From Saussurea involucrata (lineage: Eukaryota; Streptophyta; Magnoliopsida; Asterales; Asteraceae), in the NCBI GenBank assembly GCA_033807775.1, contig CM066312.1:26261696-26325695 (forward strand): DNA of 64,000 nucleotides. Reading direction: 5' to 3'. The position numbers and the translations under genes are program-made. How positions within the stretch are numbered: the first letter of the stretch is position 1; every line of letters starts with the position of its first letter. The notes under the pieces were generated by a model. The model was not told where the DNA came from, did no database searches, and worked only from the letters and a program-made list of their open reading frames with translations. Of this stretch, positions 31,167 to 40,652 are shown piece by piece.

Positions 31167-32945
31167 ATGGTTTTACAACAAGTTATTGTTAAAAGCAGTG
31201 GTGAAGATTTGAAGCAAACTCTGAAAAAGGAGAATTCTCCAATTGCAAAAGTTTTTGTTAAACCAAATGTAAAGTTGCAACAAGTCATTATAACAGAAAC
31301 ATCTGTTAATTCACATGTATCTGTTAAACCAAATAATGAAGTGTTGCAACAAGTCATAATAACAAAAACACCTCCAAAGCCACTTGAAAAAGCTAAGGCA
31401 AATAATGGAATTTTGCAACAAGTTATTTTATCAGAAACATCTCCTATATCAGAAACTCCTGTTAAAGATAATGCTTCAAATTCTTCAACTCCTATTTTAA
31501 ATAAAGCATTGGAAAAAGAAAATGTTGATCTGAAAAGACAAATTTTAGACATTTCTTCTTCAAATGCTAAACTTAAAAAAAGAATAACTGATCTTGAAGT
31601 TTATATTGCAGATCTTGAAGCAAAGAAAGACAACTCAAGTCTGCACGATCAAATCGAGAATCTTCAAGAGAAAGTAACAACTCTTCAAAAAGAAAATGCC
31701 GATTTGAAGAGTAGAGAAGAAAAGAGAGTGAAGTGGAACTTAAAGTTACATGCTCAATTAAAAGAAGTTAAAGATATAGGGAAAATTTTGGACAGTGAAA
31801 ATGCCGATCTAAAGAGAAAACTGTCTAATTTTTCTTTTGAAGAAAAGAAAGTTTTTGAAGAAAAGAAACAGACTGAGCTGAAATGTATAAAACTTTCAAA
31901 ACAAGTTTCAGACTTTGAGAAAGTTTTATTTTTAGAAAAAGACAAGCTCGAAAAAGAAAGAGCTAAATTTGAAACTGAACGAAATTTTTTTGATATCAAA
32001 AGTTCTGAACTTTCCATAAAAATCTCTGAATTAGAAAATCTTTTGGAAAAGGAAAGAAAAGATTTCACGGAAAAGAAAAATCTCTTTGAAAAGGAAAGTA
32101 AAACCCTTAAAAAGAAAAATATGGAAATTTTCAAAGAGATTACTGATAAAAGAAGGTTTTTGGAAAAAGATTTTGAATCGGAACGTGTATATTTTGAAGA
32201 TGTGATTCTTAATCTTACCAAAAGATTATCTGGTTTATCAGCTGATATTATGAAGGATCAGTTGATCAAATCTGATCTCCAAAAGAAATTTGATCTAATT
32301 TCTAAAGAGAAAAATGTTTTAATAAACAAAGTCAAAGAACTTGAAGACGTCATTTTTAAATTTGATGTCTCAAAGCAGGCTAGTCATAATTCTATCTTTC
32401 AGACTCCATTTGTTGATTCAAATGATTCTGAATGTTCTTTTAAAACTGCTTCAAGTTCAAGTTTTAAAAACATTCCTTCTAAACAATTTAAAAGATCAAC
32501 AGATTTCTCAAAAGGTCAGATTCGTTCTTCTAATCTTTTCTATAATCCTCTGTTTGATAAATCGGATGATATTGTTAAAGTGCCTAAAATTAATACTTCC
32601 AAATCTGAAGAAGTTCCAGTCTTCAAGAGGGTGAAGATGGAATGGAGAATCAAAGGCACAACAGTTCCAAAGAAAGAAGTGCCAAAATCATCTGTATCCA
32701 CATCAAATGAAAAGAAGAACAATGCGCCAAAAGGTAAATCTTATGCTAAACCTAATCCTATTTATTCTGTAAATCATCTGATTAGGTTGGCACATAAGAA
32801 AATCTGTTGTTCTTACTGTGGATCAAATGATTTTGTGCATAAAGATTATACTTCTTATTGGTATGGTTCTTACAGTATTCCTTGTAAGAAATCTACACCT
32901 AACCCACTAGGACCCAAGTGCCATTGGGTACCAAAATCTGCTTAA
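31167..32945 (+). CDS. S3 gag-like coiled-coil protein
   Basis: ATG 31167 (MVLQQVIVKSSGEDL); the open frame starts upstream without ATG. About 592 residues. The N-terminus has four spaced LQQVI repeats (MVLQQVIVK, KLQQVIITE, VLQQVIITK, ILQQVILSE). Next comes a long Lys/Glu heptad coiled coil (about 31510-32360) and a Ser/Phe-rich linker. It ends with a Cys-rich CSYCGSNDFVHKDY and the Sirevirus gag end CHWVPKSA. It matches only the C-terminal half of S1 gag; the UBN2 domain and CCHC knuckle are missing. It may co-assemble with gag of a helper element (inference). Confidence 0.75.
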   Translation: MVLQQVIVKSSGEDLKQTLKKENSPIAKVFVKPNVKLQQVIITETSVNSHVSVKPNNEVLQQVIITKTPPKPLEKAKANNGILQQVILSETSPISETPVKDNASNSSTPILNKALEKENVDLKRQILDISSSNAKLKKRITDLEVYIADLEAKKDNSSLHDQIENLQEKVTTLQKENADLKSREEKRVKWNLKLHAQLKEVKDIGKILDSENADLKRKLSNFSFEEKKVFEEKKQTELKCIKLSKQVSDFEKVLFLEKDKLEKERAKFETERNFFDIKSSELSIKISELENLLEKERKDFTEKKNLFEKESKTLKKKNMEIFKEITDKRRFLEKDFESERVYFEDVILNLTKRLSGLSADIMKDQLIKSDLQKKFDLISKEKNVLINKVKELEDVIFKFDVSKQASHNSIFQTPFVDSNDSECSFKTASSSSFKNIPSKQFKRSTDFSKGQIRSSNLFYNPLFDKSDDIVKVPKINTSKSEEVPVFKRVKMEWRIKGTTVPKKEVPKSSVSTSNEKKNNAPKGKSYAKPNPIYSVNHLIRLAHKKICCSYCGSNDFVHKDYTSYWYGSYSIPCKKSTPNPLGPKCHWVPKSA

Positions 32946-32956
32946 ACTGTTTTGTA

Positions 32957-33014
32957 GGTACATCATGTGTTGTACTGATTTGTAGATACATACCACACAC
33001 ATGACTGAAAACAG
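32957..33014 (+). pseudogene. S3 pol scar: start of the protease
   Basis: After TTTTGTAGG the sequence keeps TCATGTG, GTAGATAC and CACATGACTG, in the order and spacing of the protease DSG...RHMTG coding region in S1 and S2, with small gaps. About 40 bp later a polypurine-like AAGGGGGAG (33055-33064), normally found after pol, appears. So nearly all of pol is deleted between about 33014 and 33055. Confidence 0.6.
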
Positions 33015-33054
33015 AAGAGAAGCGGCGTATTTCTATGAAGAATATTTGTACCAT

Positions 33055-33300
33055 TAAGGGGGAGACAAATCATGAATGGTTTCTGAATACATCAATTCAG
33101 GACCCGTGCTTAAATGTAAATGGCTTTTGAACATATCAGTTCAAAACCCGTGCTTCAACGACATTGGCTTTTGAACATATCAGTTCAAAACCCGTGCTTC
33201 AACGACTATGGCTTCTGAACAACTCAGTTCAGGACCCGTACTTTAAAGACTAAGACTTCTAAACAAATCAGTTTAGAACTCACACTTCTCAGGTAATATC
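33055..33300 (+). repeat. S3 post-deletion repeats: 42-43 bp units with GTTCAAAA dyads
   Basis: Begins with a PPT-like tract, then about five degenerate units of 42-43 bp around TTTTGAACATATCAGTTCAAAA-type dyads (8-bp arms, 6-bp loop) followed by CCCGTGCTTCAACGAC. Same position relative to the pol end as the 22-bp dyad array of S1. Confidence 0.8.
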
Positions 33301-34850
33301 CTTAACTGCTATATATTTTTGTTTCAAGGAACAAGTGGCAAAAGGTAACATTGGATTATATTTGTTTCTACTGATTTGAAAACTTGAAACTTTACAAATT
33401 TAATTCAATAAGATGAAATTTTCAATTTTCATTCAATGAATTAAATGTGTGCTAAAAGATGATTTTACAAGAAACTTTGTACTATCTGAGTTAGATTTGC
33501 TTCAATTTTCACCTCTAAAATAAATCGAAAGGTCAGCAAAACATGAATGAAATTATGCTGAATGCTCAAAGTTATGTGAATCTGGATATATATAGAATAT
33601 AATGCTCAAAAAGCCTATATGTCAGAATGATGGATGGAAATGAAAATATGGGCAAAGCACTATGTTTTAGAACCAAGTGATTGAGATAAAATAGTTGCAC
33701 TATCATTTAGTTTGAAAGTTTGTGCCTGTGGCCTTTCTGGTTTGGGAGAGTAAGTCCTAAGGGGTGCTCGACACCTAGTCCCTAAGATCAACTGGTCTGG
33801 GATCGGCTGACCCAAATCCTGCAATAGAACCAGATAGAAAGCCATGTTCTACTGGTACAAATGGGTTTAAGATATATCGATGTGGCCTTTCTGGTTTGGG
33901 AAATTAAGTTCTAAGGGGTGCTCGTCACCTAGCACCTAAGGCCAACTGGTCTGGGATCTGCTAACCCAAATTCTGCTATAGAACCAGATAGAAAGTCATG
34001 TTTAACGGTGTATCTTATTCTTACTAAACTTTTTGATCAAAAGATGCCAATGAGCACAAAATCAAAAGATGCCAATGAGCACAAAATCAAAAGATTCAAA
34101 TGTGCACAATATTAAAAGATGCCAAAGAGCACATATCTTTTGAAACTTGGGAAAATACAAAGTCGCGATAAACCCGTAAATTTGTGAAAATTCTGATTTT
34201 GGACAAATAGTGTGAGTAGAGCAAAGTATTCTTATATATTGTAGAAATACATAAGCTTTAGGCCAATCATATTTCGCATGCTAGCACACCAAATAGATTT
34301 GATAAAGGGGTGGACACTGAACAATTATAACTTGATAAGCAATGATGTCTTGTTCTTGAATCCAAACATATGCATTTGATTTCATCTGATTGGAATATAT
34401 GTTAAATTTTATTAAGTTGAATTTCTTTTGTAAAGCTTTCAAATGATCAAATGTTAGTAGTCATAAAACAAAATTCAATGAATTTGACTTTCCTTGTGAA
34501 ATGTATTTTTGATCCAATATCAAATACTGAGTTTTATGCATATTTTCAGAGGAAGAAAGCAAGTTGCTCAAGAATTCATATTTTAAGGGGGAGTTAGATT
34601 TTTACACAAAGTGATAATTTTAACAGTTTGGACTCATGTTCTATGAGTACCAAATCTTTCTCTGTTTGTGCAGATTTCTCTGAAGAAAAGATAACAGTTT
34701 ATGCAATTGTTAAGGGGGAGCAATTCGGCATAAATCTGTAAAAGTGTTATCTGTATCTGAGAGCTTATAAAGTTTTATCTGATGTGAGAATTTTAGAACA
34801 GTTGTTGGACTTTTCAGAAAAAGTTGTAAATTTTCATGCAAATATTTGAA
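33301..34850 (+). repeat. S3 spacer with two more tandem repeats
   Basis: No ORF. 33727-34010 is two copies of a unit of about 154 bp starting TGTGGCCTTTCTGGTTTGGG. 34035-34140 is about four copies of a unit of about 25 bp, ATCAAAAGATGCCAATGAGC-AC. PPT-like AAGGGGGAG sites occur near 34585 and 34712. The rest is AT-rich and shows nothing I recognise. Confidence 0.75.
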
Positions 34851-35349
34851 GAATTCGATCTCTGAAGGATTCGAATTCAAAGAATTCGAACACTTAAGGA
34901 TACGAATTCAATGAATTCGGACCTTTAAGGATTCGAATTCAAAGAATTCGAACACTTAAGGATTCGAATTCAATGAATTCGAACTCTTAAGGATTCGAAT
35001 TCAATGAATTCGGACTCTTAAGGATTCGAATTCAATGAATTCGGACTCTTAAGGATTCGAATTCAATGAATTCGGACTCTTAAGGATTCGAATTCGATGA
35101 ATTCGGACTCTTAAGGATTCGAATTCAATGAATTCGGAACCTTTAAGGATTCGAATTCAAAGAATTCGAACACTTAAGGATTCGAATTCAATGAATTCAG
35201 ACTCTTAAGGATTCGAATTCAATGAATTCGGACCTTTAAGGATTCGAATTCAAAGAATTCGAACACTTAAGGATTCGAATTCAATGAATTCGGACCCTTA
35301 AGGATTCGAATTCAATGAATTCGGACCCTTAAGGATTCGAATTCAATGA
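34851..35349 (+). repeat. S3 GAATTC dyad array 2
   Basis: About 16 copies of a 31-bp unit (GAATTCGGACTCTTAAGGAT then TCGAATTCAAT). CGAATTCAATGAATTCG at each joint is an inverted repeat with 8-bp arms. It lies just upstream of the internal promoter. Confidence 0.92.
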
Positions 35350-35530
35350 GATCAATATCAATTGTTGTACAACTTTATCTGATTCGAACTCTTTTTGAAT
35401 TTTTTACATATTTGTTTATGTAAATTGTTCAGATGAACAGTGCCATATCTAATGTTTTGAAACATGCATTTTTAACTGATTGCCAAGTGGGGTACTCTAA
35501 TGTGTGCCAAGTGTACAATTTTTTTTTGAG

Positions 35531-35656
35531 TATAAATAGGGTTCGAAACCTTATTTCCCACTTTTCACTATTTGGTATTGTTTCAAACACTCTCAAGAGA
35601 ACACTGTTCATCTTCCACTTTATCGATCCTTCATCTGCTTGATTCATCCTCATCAG
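35531..35656 (+). promoter_or_regulatory. S3 internal promoter and leader exon of the post-pol gene
   Basis: TATAAATAGG at 35531-35540, about 160 bp after array 2, then a pyrimidine/A-rich leader of about 95 nt. It ends CATCAG before a GT donor at 35657. This layout (TATA, short leader, donor) matches S2 at 45751-45874. Confidence 0.6.
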
Positions 35657-36443
35657 GTAAACATTTCTATCGAAATTACTCTTATCAGATTCGAAAATGT
35701 AATACGAATCATTCTATACGAATGGTTTGTTTGATTGTAAACATTTACTATGCTAATCTGTAAAATCAAAAAGTTTACTGTTCATCATCGTGCTCATATG
35801 AACATGAATTCGAACCATACCTGATTCGAATTCATGAACATTGTTGAATTCGAACATGATTTCGAATCGTTCTTGTTTCGAATTCATGAAACATGTTAAG
35901 AAAGAATGCCTTTAGATTCGAATTCATATGTCATAATTTGAATTAGGGCTAAAGTGTTGAATTCGAATGCCTTTAGATTCGAATTCCTTTAGATTCGAAT
36001 TCACATGTTATAATCTGAATTAGGGCTCAAGTGTTGAATTCGAATGCCTTTAGATTCGAATTCCTTTAGATTCGAATTCACATGTTATAATCTGAATTAG
36101 GGCTCAACTGTTGAATTCGAATGCCTTTGGATTCGAATTGGATGAATTCGAACCCTTATGGATTCGAATTGGATGAATTCGAACCCTTGTGGATTCGAAT
36201 TGGATGAATTCGAACCCTTATGGATTCGAATTGGATGAATTCGAACCCTTGTGGATTCGAATTGGATGAATTCGAACCCTTGTGGATTCGAATTGGATGA
36301 ATTCGAACCCTTGTGGATTCGAATTGATATTCAAAGACAAATCATGAATTCGAATGCACTATGATTCGAATTCTATACTTAGAAAATATTTTTCTTTCAA
36401 ATTTTTTTTCAAAGACTAATTCTGTAAGAACTATTATCAACAG
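35657..36443 (+). other. S3 candidate leader intron
   Basis: Donor CATCAG|GTAAAC, acceptor TATTATCAACAG|GTAAA, with the ATG five bases later. 787 bp, AT-rich, no ORF. GAATTC dyad array 3 fills about 35803-36372, with about seven clean 31-bp tandem units at 36129-36330. S2 has an equivalent intron in the same place. Confidence 0.6.
35803..36372 (+). repeat. S3 GAATTC dyad array 3 (inside the leader intron)
   Basis: Loose GAATTC/TTCGAA words, then a regular 31-bp array (GAATTCGAACCCTTGTGGAT then TCGAATTGGAT). Same period as arrays 1 and 2 but a different unit sequence. Confidence 0.9.
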
Positions 36444-36448
36444 GTAAA

Positions 36449-39400
36449 ATGGTTAATCAAGAAGAACAAAGTCACATTCAAGGCTTTGATGATCATATTC
36501 CAAGTCTTCCCGAACCGACACACGATGTACCTTTACCGTCAACACGATCAGTACATCAATCCCAAGCCGGAATTCATCCAGATAATGCTATCATTCATCC
36601 GATCAACTATATTGCGATCATTCCCAACAATCATCACATTGATTTTGATCACATCAACATTCATCCAGTGATAAAGGAAGTGCTCAGGAATCATCCGTTA
36701 GCATACGCATTAACGAATACTGTCGTTGTGCCTATGCTATATTTACAGCAAGCATGGAAGACAATAACAACAACTATGGAAGATGGAAGACCAATTTTTG
36801 TATTCCAAATAGACAACTTCATCACAAAGCTTGATTTCCAAAGACTAAGAATGATTCTGAGGCTACCTGAACCTGATTCACGAGAAGGAAAGACTGAGTT
36901 TGATCCTTTTCCATCTGAAGAAGAAACGTTTGAAGGAATACGTGCTATGGGATACACTGGAAACTTAACTCGGGTGAAGGAATTCCATAAGGCGAACCTA
37001 CCACCGTTATACTATACAATCTTCTCCATTATTAATAGATGCTTATCTGCTAAACATGCCGGAACAGACAGTGTCAGCGTCGGATTTCTGAAGCTATTTC
37101 ATGCAGTAGTGTATGATCTTCATGTAGATTATGCAGCTATTTTCTGGCATGAACTGAATGAGAAGATAGATCTTCGCCGACAAAACAAGGGAAAGCCTTA
37201 TGTTCCATATATGAGGTTTCTTCAGATTATCATTCATAGCATGCTTCGTTCTAACAGAGAAATTCCAAGACGAGCAAATCATCCTTCTGTGCCCGAGAAA
37301 GCTATGCAGTATCTTCAGTTTCGTAAAACTGAATTTGATTATGAGATGCCGTTACCTGAAGGATTTCTTCGATACGCGGATCAGGACGTTGAGTGCATTA
37401 TCGAGTATAGAGAGTCTATGGTCCAGCCAGAACCGGAGGGACCTACCCCAGACTCAACCCCTAGGCGAGAGGAGTCGGTGAGTGTTCAGGATGCACGGGC
37501 TACTGAACGGGGAGAGTCGAGGGAAAACACCGAGAGGGGAACTGGTGGGGATCATACATCTGTATTTGAAGATACAGGGTCATCGTCCGAGGACACACAT
37601 ACAGATGATCTTGTACAACACGATTCTGAGGGAGAAATTCCTAAACACATTGGGGATCCTCCTTTAGTTGAGTACTCTAGTGATAGTACAGAGTCTGATA
37701 ATGCGTCTGATTCAGCGGAGGAACATCGTGATGGTGATGAAGATGACAACGATGATAATGATGATGATCAAGGGAATGCTGGAAATATTGGTGCTGATGC
37801 TACTACTGAAGAAAACTGGTTTGGTAACGTTTCTGATATCTTTGAATTTCCACAATTGAATATGTCAGATAATATTAATGTGGAAAGCTTAAACTTTGAT
37901 GACATGCCTTTAATGTCGACTCAAGTTAGTGAAGGAACGGAAGGCATAAGGAGACCCGAGGGAGTATCAGTTGAAAATATATGTGAGACTGTGAGAGAAA
38001 CTGAAGAAAAGAATATGGAGAGTGTGAAAGATATCCAAACTGTCTATTCCAGAAGGGCAGCCACATCCACCACCAGATCTCATTTGTTGGGATCAGGTGT
38101 TGAACAAGTCGTTACTCGCCCAGTAACGCAATTGCACACCTCTGCCAGCTATTCAGCTTCTTCTTCACAAGAAACTGTCTCATTTTCTCACGGGGTTTTA
38201 GCACAAACACTATCTGGATCTCGTTCGGAGATTCCGGATATTGAAGCAAAGCGACTTCCTCCCCAGTCCTCGACCTTCTTTCCTGCACAAAGTTCGAGTC
38301 TAGTGCCTGTTCCTAATATATTTGATTCTTTGAATAGGACACTTTCAGGAACATCTGATGCGCGCCTTCGTGACTCATCCGGAACACTCAGAGTAGATTC
38401 TTTTACAGGACTACAAGGACAGAGTGGAAATCCTACCAGTGCTAACACTATGCCAACACTGATTGTAGGTAACACAGTTGCAACAACTGTTGTGTCAACG
38501 GCAAACCTAAGTGGTGCCGGTGTTACGTTACCCGTCTTTGTGACAAGGGAAAACTTCGATGGCGCCCTAAAGGACATTGAAACTATGTTCATCCGGGAGT
38601 TACAAGGTGTGAAGAATCAGTTGAAGGGAAAAGAACCGATGACTTATGAGCCAGCTGTACGTCCTCGTCCAGAAATCTATCTGGCTCCGCCTCGAGTACC
38701 TCAGTCTTCTCCTATGCAACAACCACCAGTGGATCAAAGTGTTGATGAATTAAGGGATTTATTCTATGCCAAACTGATGTCTATGAGTCCTGAAGATCAG
38801 CAAAGTAAAACCTTGTTATCTCTACTTCAGAATTTCCAATCTACTCCAAATCCACTTCCACCTACACCTTCAGTTACACCCACACAGTTTCAAGCATTAT
38901 CCAAAGAGTTATCTACTTTCAAGTCTGAAGTTGTGAAATCTTTAAGTGATATGAAGCAGTCAATTGTTGAGTTGAAAGCATTAATGGAACAGTCGTGTAA
39001 GACTCAAGCTCAGAGTACTAAAAGAAGACATGATCAGGATCCCGATGATCATGATCATGAGGGGGAGATGAGTAAGAAGAGAAGAGCTGAGTCAGAAAGC
39101 TCTCAAGGTCAGAAAAAGAATCCGACTGTTGCTGAAATATCTAAGATGTTTGAATCAGGTGCTATGGGTGATCAAAGCGGAAAACAGATCGTATTATATG
39201 TTGATCCGAATATAGAACCAACGGTTGAAAAGCCTGAGGTAAATGAGAAGGAGATAAGAGAAGTGGTTGATCGATTCGTGCAATCTGTGGAGTTGATTGA
39301 AATTAGTTCTGATGATGAGGAAACTGATGAAAGTGCAAGAGCTTATGATCGGTATTGGAAAGTTAAGGAGGAAGAAGAACCACTTTTGGTATTTACTTAT

Positions 39401-40636
39401 GAACCAGAAGATCAAGGTGTTGGATTTAATGAAGAAGAGGTTGATATTTTGTCAGAGATATATGGGCCACAAACTCCTGAAGAAATAATCTTTAGCCCTG
39501 TACACTCACCCGAACATATCTCAACCACTTTGATGTCAGAACAACCTTCTGTTACACCTATAACCATCAACCTTAACCAATCTACTTCAACTCAAACCAC
39601 TATACCTGTATCTGAACCACATCATTCTCATGATCCATTATCTAAAGAGCCAAAATCCGAAGAGACTGATCCTCAATCCACTACATCTTCAATACCTCCT
39701 ATCATTCCTAGTCATGATGAAGCTGGTCCTTCTAATCCTGCTGATCAACCTGGTCCTTCATCCTCACGGAGCAGAAAATTGACTGAACTTGAACAACGAC
39801 AAAGAACTTTGTATTTGAGAACACCTTTCCTAGAAGAAGAAGAAAGAAGACTGTTTGTGCACAGAATCAGAACTTTGAATCCCTACGCTGTGTTGGGTAT
39901 TACAGATCAAACAGCCGAATACAAGTTCGAATATATGTACTTTCTAAGGGACAAGTGTCAAAAGAAAAGAGAGGTGAGGAGCAAGAAGTTGATTGTGTCT
40001 ATAAAGGAGGTAACAGCTAGACTGTATTACAAGTTGTGGTATCCAGAGTTTCTTGTTCAAAGGCAAGATTGCAGAGATTATAGATTTACTGAAGCTGATT
40101 TCTGTCATTTAACCATGGAAGATTTTGAGTTCTTGTATCATCATTTTAGAGATCTTCAGATCAGAAGGGAAAACGTAACTCTTGCTTTGAATGCCATTAA
40201 GAGATTTCTGAGAAGACACGTTTTATTCACACAGTGTCATGATTTGCAGATGGGTGTGGAAAGCTATCAACCAAGAATAAATCTGTTAAGACCAAATCAA
40301 GAATTGACTGGATTGATGAGGATGCCTTTATATTGTGTGATTGGAGAACCAGAGTTTGGTGTTGTGTTCAGTAATGGTGCAAACAAGATATTCATTCGGT
40401 TTAATGAGTTGGAAAAATATTCTGATGGTACGCTTAAAATTGTAAGACTTCAGTTAGTCGAAAAGCTCAAAAGACATGATGCTGAACGAAAAGTTAATTG
40501 GATGTCTTCAAGACCTAGAAGAGTTTTGTCAAGAGCCATTGAAGAGATAGATGAAAAATTGAGCTTCAGAATGGCTATGCGAAGGATTGAAACGCATCTT
40601 GGGTTTCGAAGTAGAAGAAGACCCTTTCTGCCTTGA
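36449..40636 (+). CDS. S3 post-pol ORF, intact, 1395 aa
   Basis: ATG 36449 (MVNQEEQSHIQGFDDH) follows the leader intron. The N-terminal domain (residues about 48-280) has MLYLQQAWKTI, LPPLYYTIFSIINRCLSAK, DYAAIFWHEL and YVPYMRFLQIIIHSMLR. Then come a long acidic Ser/Thr-rich region, a coiled coil (about 38880-39000) and an NLS-like KRRHDQDPDDHDHEGEMSKK (39020-39085). The C-terminal module (about residues 1115-1395) has YRFTEADFCHLTMEDFEFL and KIFIRFNELEKYSDGTLKIV. No signal peptide or membrane span seen. Function unknown; nuclear location inferred. It is the only large ORF in the window with no lesion. Confidence 0.85.
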   Translation: MVNQEEQSHIQGFDDHIPSLPEPTHDVPLPSTRSVHQSQAGIHPDNAIIHPINYIAIIPNNHHIDFDHINIHPVIKEVLRNHPLAYALTNTVVVPMLYLQQAWKTITTTMEDGRPIFVFQIDNFITKLDFQRLRMILRLPEPDSREGKTEFDPFPSEEETFEGIRAMGYTGNLTRVKEFHKANLPPLYYTIFSIINRCLSAKHAGTDSVSVGFLKLFHAVVYDLHVDYAAIFWHELNEKIDLRRQNKGKPYVPYMRFLQIIIHSMLRSNREIPRRANHPSVPEKAMQYLQFRKTEFDYEMPLPEGFLRYADQDVECIIEYRESMVQPEPEGPTPDSTPRREESVSVQDARATERGESRENTERGTGGDHTSVFEDTGSSSEDTHTDDLVQHDSEGEIPKHIGDPPLVEYSSDSTESDNASDSAEEHRDGDEDDNDDNDDDQGNAGNIGADATTEENWFGNVSDIFEFPQLNMSDNINVESLNFDDMPLMSTQVSEGTEGIRRPEGVSVENICETVRETEEKNMESVKDIQTVYSRRAATSTTRSHLLGSGVEQVVTRPVTQLHTSASYSASSSQETVSFSHGVLAQTLSGSRSEIPDIEAKRLPPQSSTFFPAQSSSLVPVPNIFDSLNRTLSGTSDARLRDSSGTLRVDSFTGLQGQSGNPTSANTMPTLIVGNTVATTVVSTANLSGAGVTLPVFVTRENFDGALKDIETMFIRELQGVKNQLKGKEPMTYEPAVRPRPEIYLAPPRVPQSSPMQQPPVDQSVDELRDLFYAKLMSMSPEDQQSKTLLSLLQNFQSTPNPLPPTPSVTPTQFQALSKELSTFKSEVVKSLSDMKQSIVELKALMEQSCKTQAQSTKRRHDQDPDDHDHEGEMSKKRRAESESSQGQKKNPTVAEISKMFESGAMGDQSGKQIVLYVDPNIEPTVEKPEVNEKEIREVVDRFVQSVELIEISSDDEETDESARAYDRYWKVKEEEEPLLVFTYEPEDQGVGFNEEEVDILSEIYGPQTPEEIIFSPVHSPEHISTTLMSEQPSVTPITINLNQSTSTQTTIPVSEPHHSHDPLSKEPKSEETDPQSTTSSIPPIIPSHDEAGPSNPADQPGPSSSRSRKLTELEQRQRTLYLRTPFLEEEERRLFVHRIRTLNPYAVLGITDQTAEYKFEYMYFLRDKCQKKREVRSKKLIVSIKEVTARLYYKLWYPEFLVQRQDCRDYRFTEADFCHLTMEDFEFLYHHFRDLQIRRENVTLALNAIKRFLRRHVLFTQCHDLQMGVESYQPRINLLRPNQELTGLMRMPLYCVIGEPEFGVVFSNGANKIFIRFNELEKYSDGTLKIVRLQLVEKLKRHDAERKVNWMSSRPRRVLSRAIEEIDEKLSFRMAMRRIETHLGFRSRRRPFLP

Positions 40637-40640
40637 TAGC

Positions 40641-40652
40641 TAAGGGGGAGAT
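40641..40652 (+). other. S3 polypurine tract
   Basis: TAAGGGGGAGAT directly before the 3' LTR. Confidence 0.9.

Noticed and set aside
31754..32221. Long antisense ORFs opposite the coiled-coil regions (also 2160-2534, 3321-3620 and 3745-4143)
   Set aside because: Complement of Lys/Glu-rich coding gives Ser/Phe/Leu-rich open frames without stops; composition artefact.
33727..34010. A tRNA or snoRNA gene in the 154-bp repeats
   Set aside because: No cloverleaf, A/B boxes or C/D boxes could be identified.
30591..36372. Regular repeats that could suggest a CRISPR array
   Set aside because: Units are contiguous tandem repeats without unique spacers, in a plant retrotransposon, with no cas genes.
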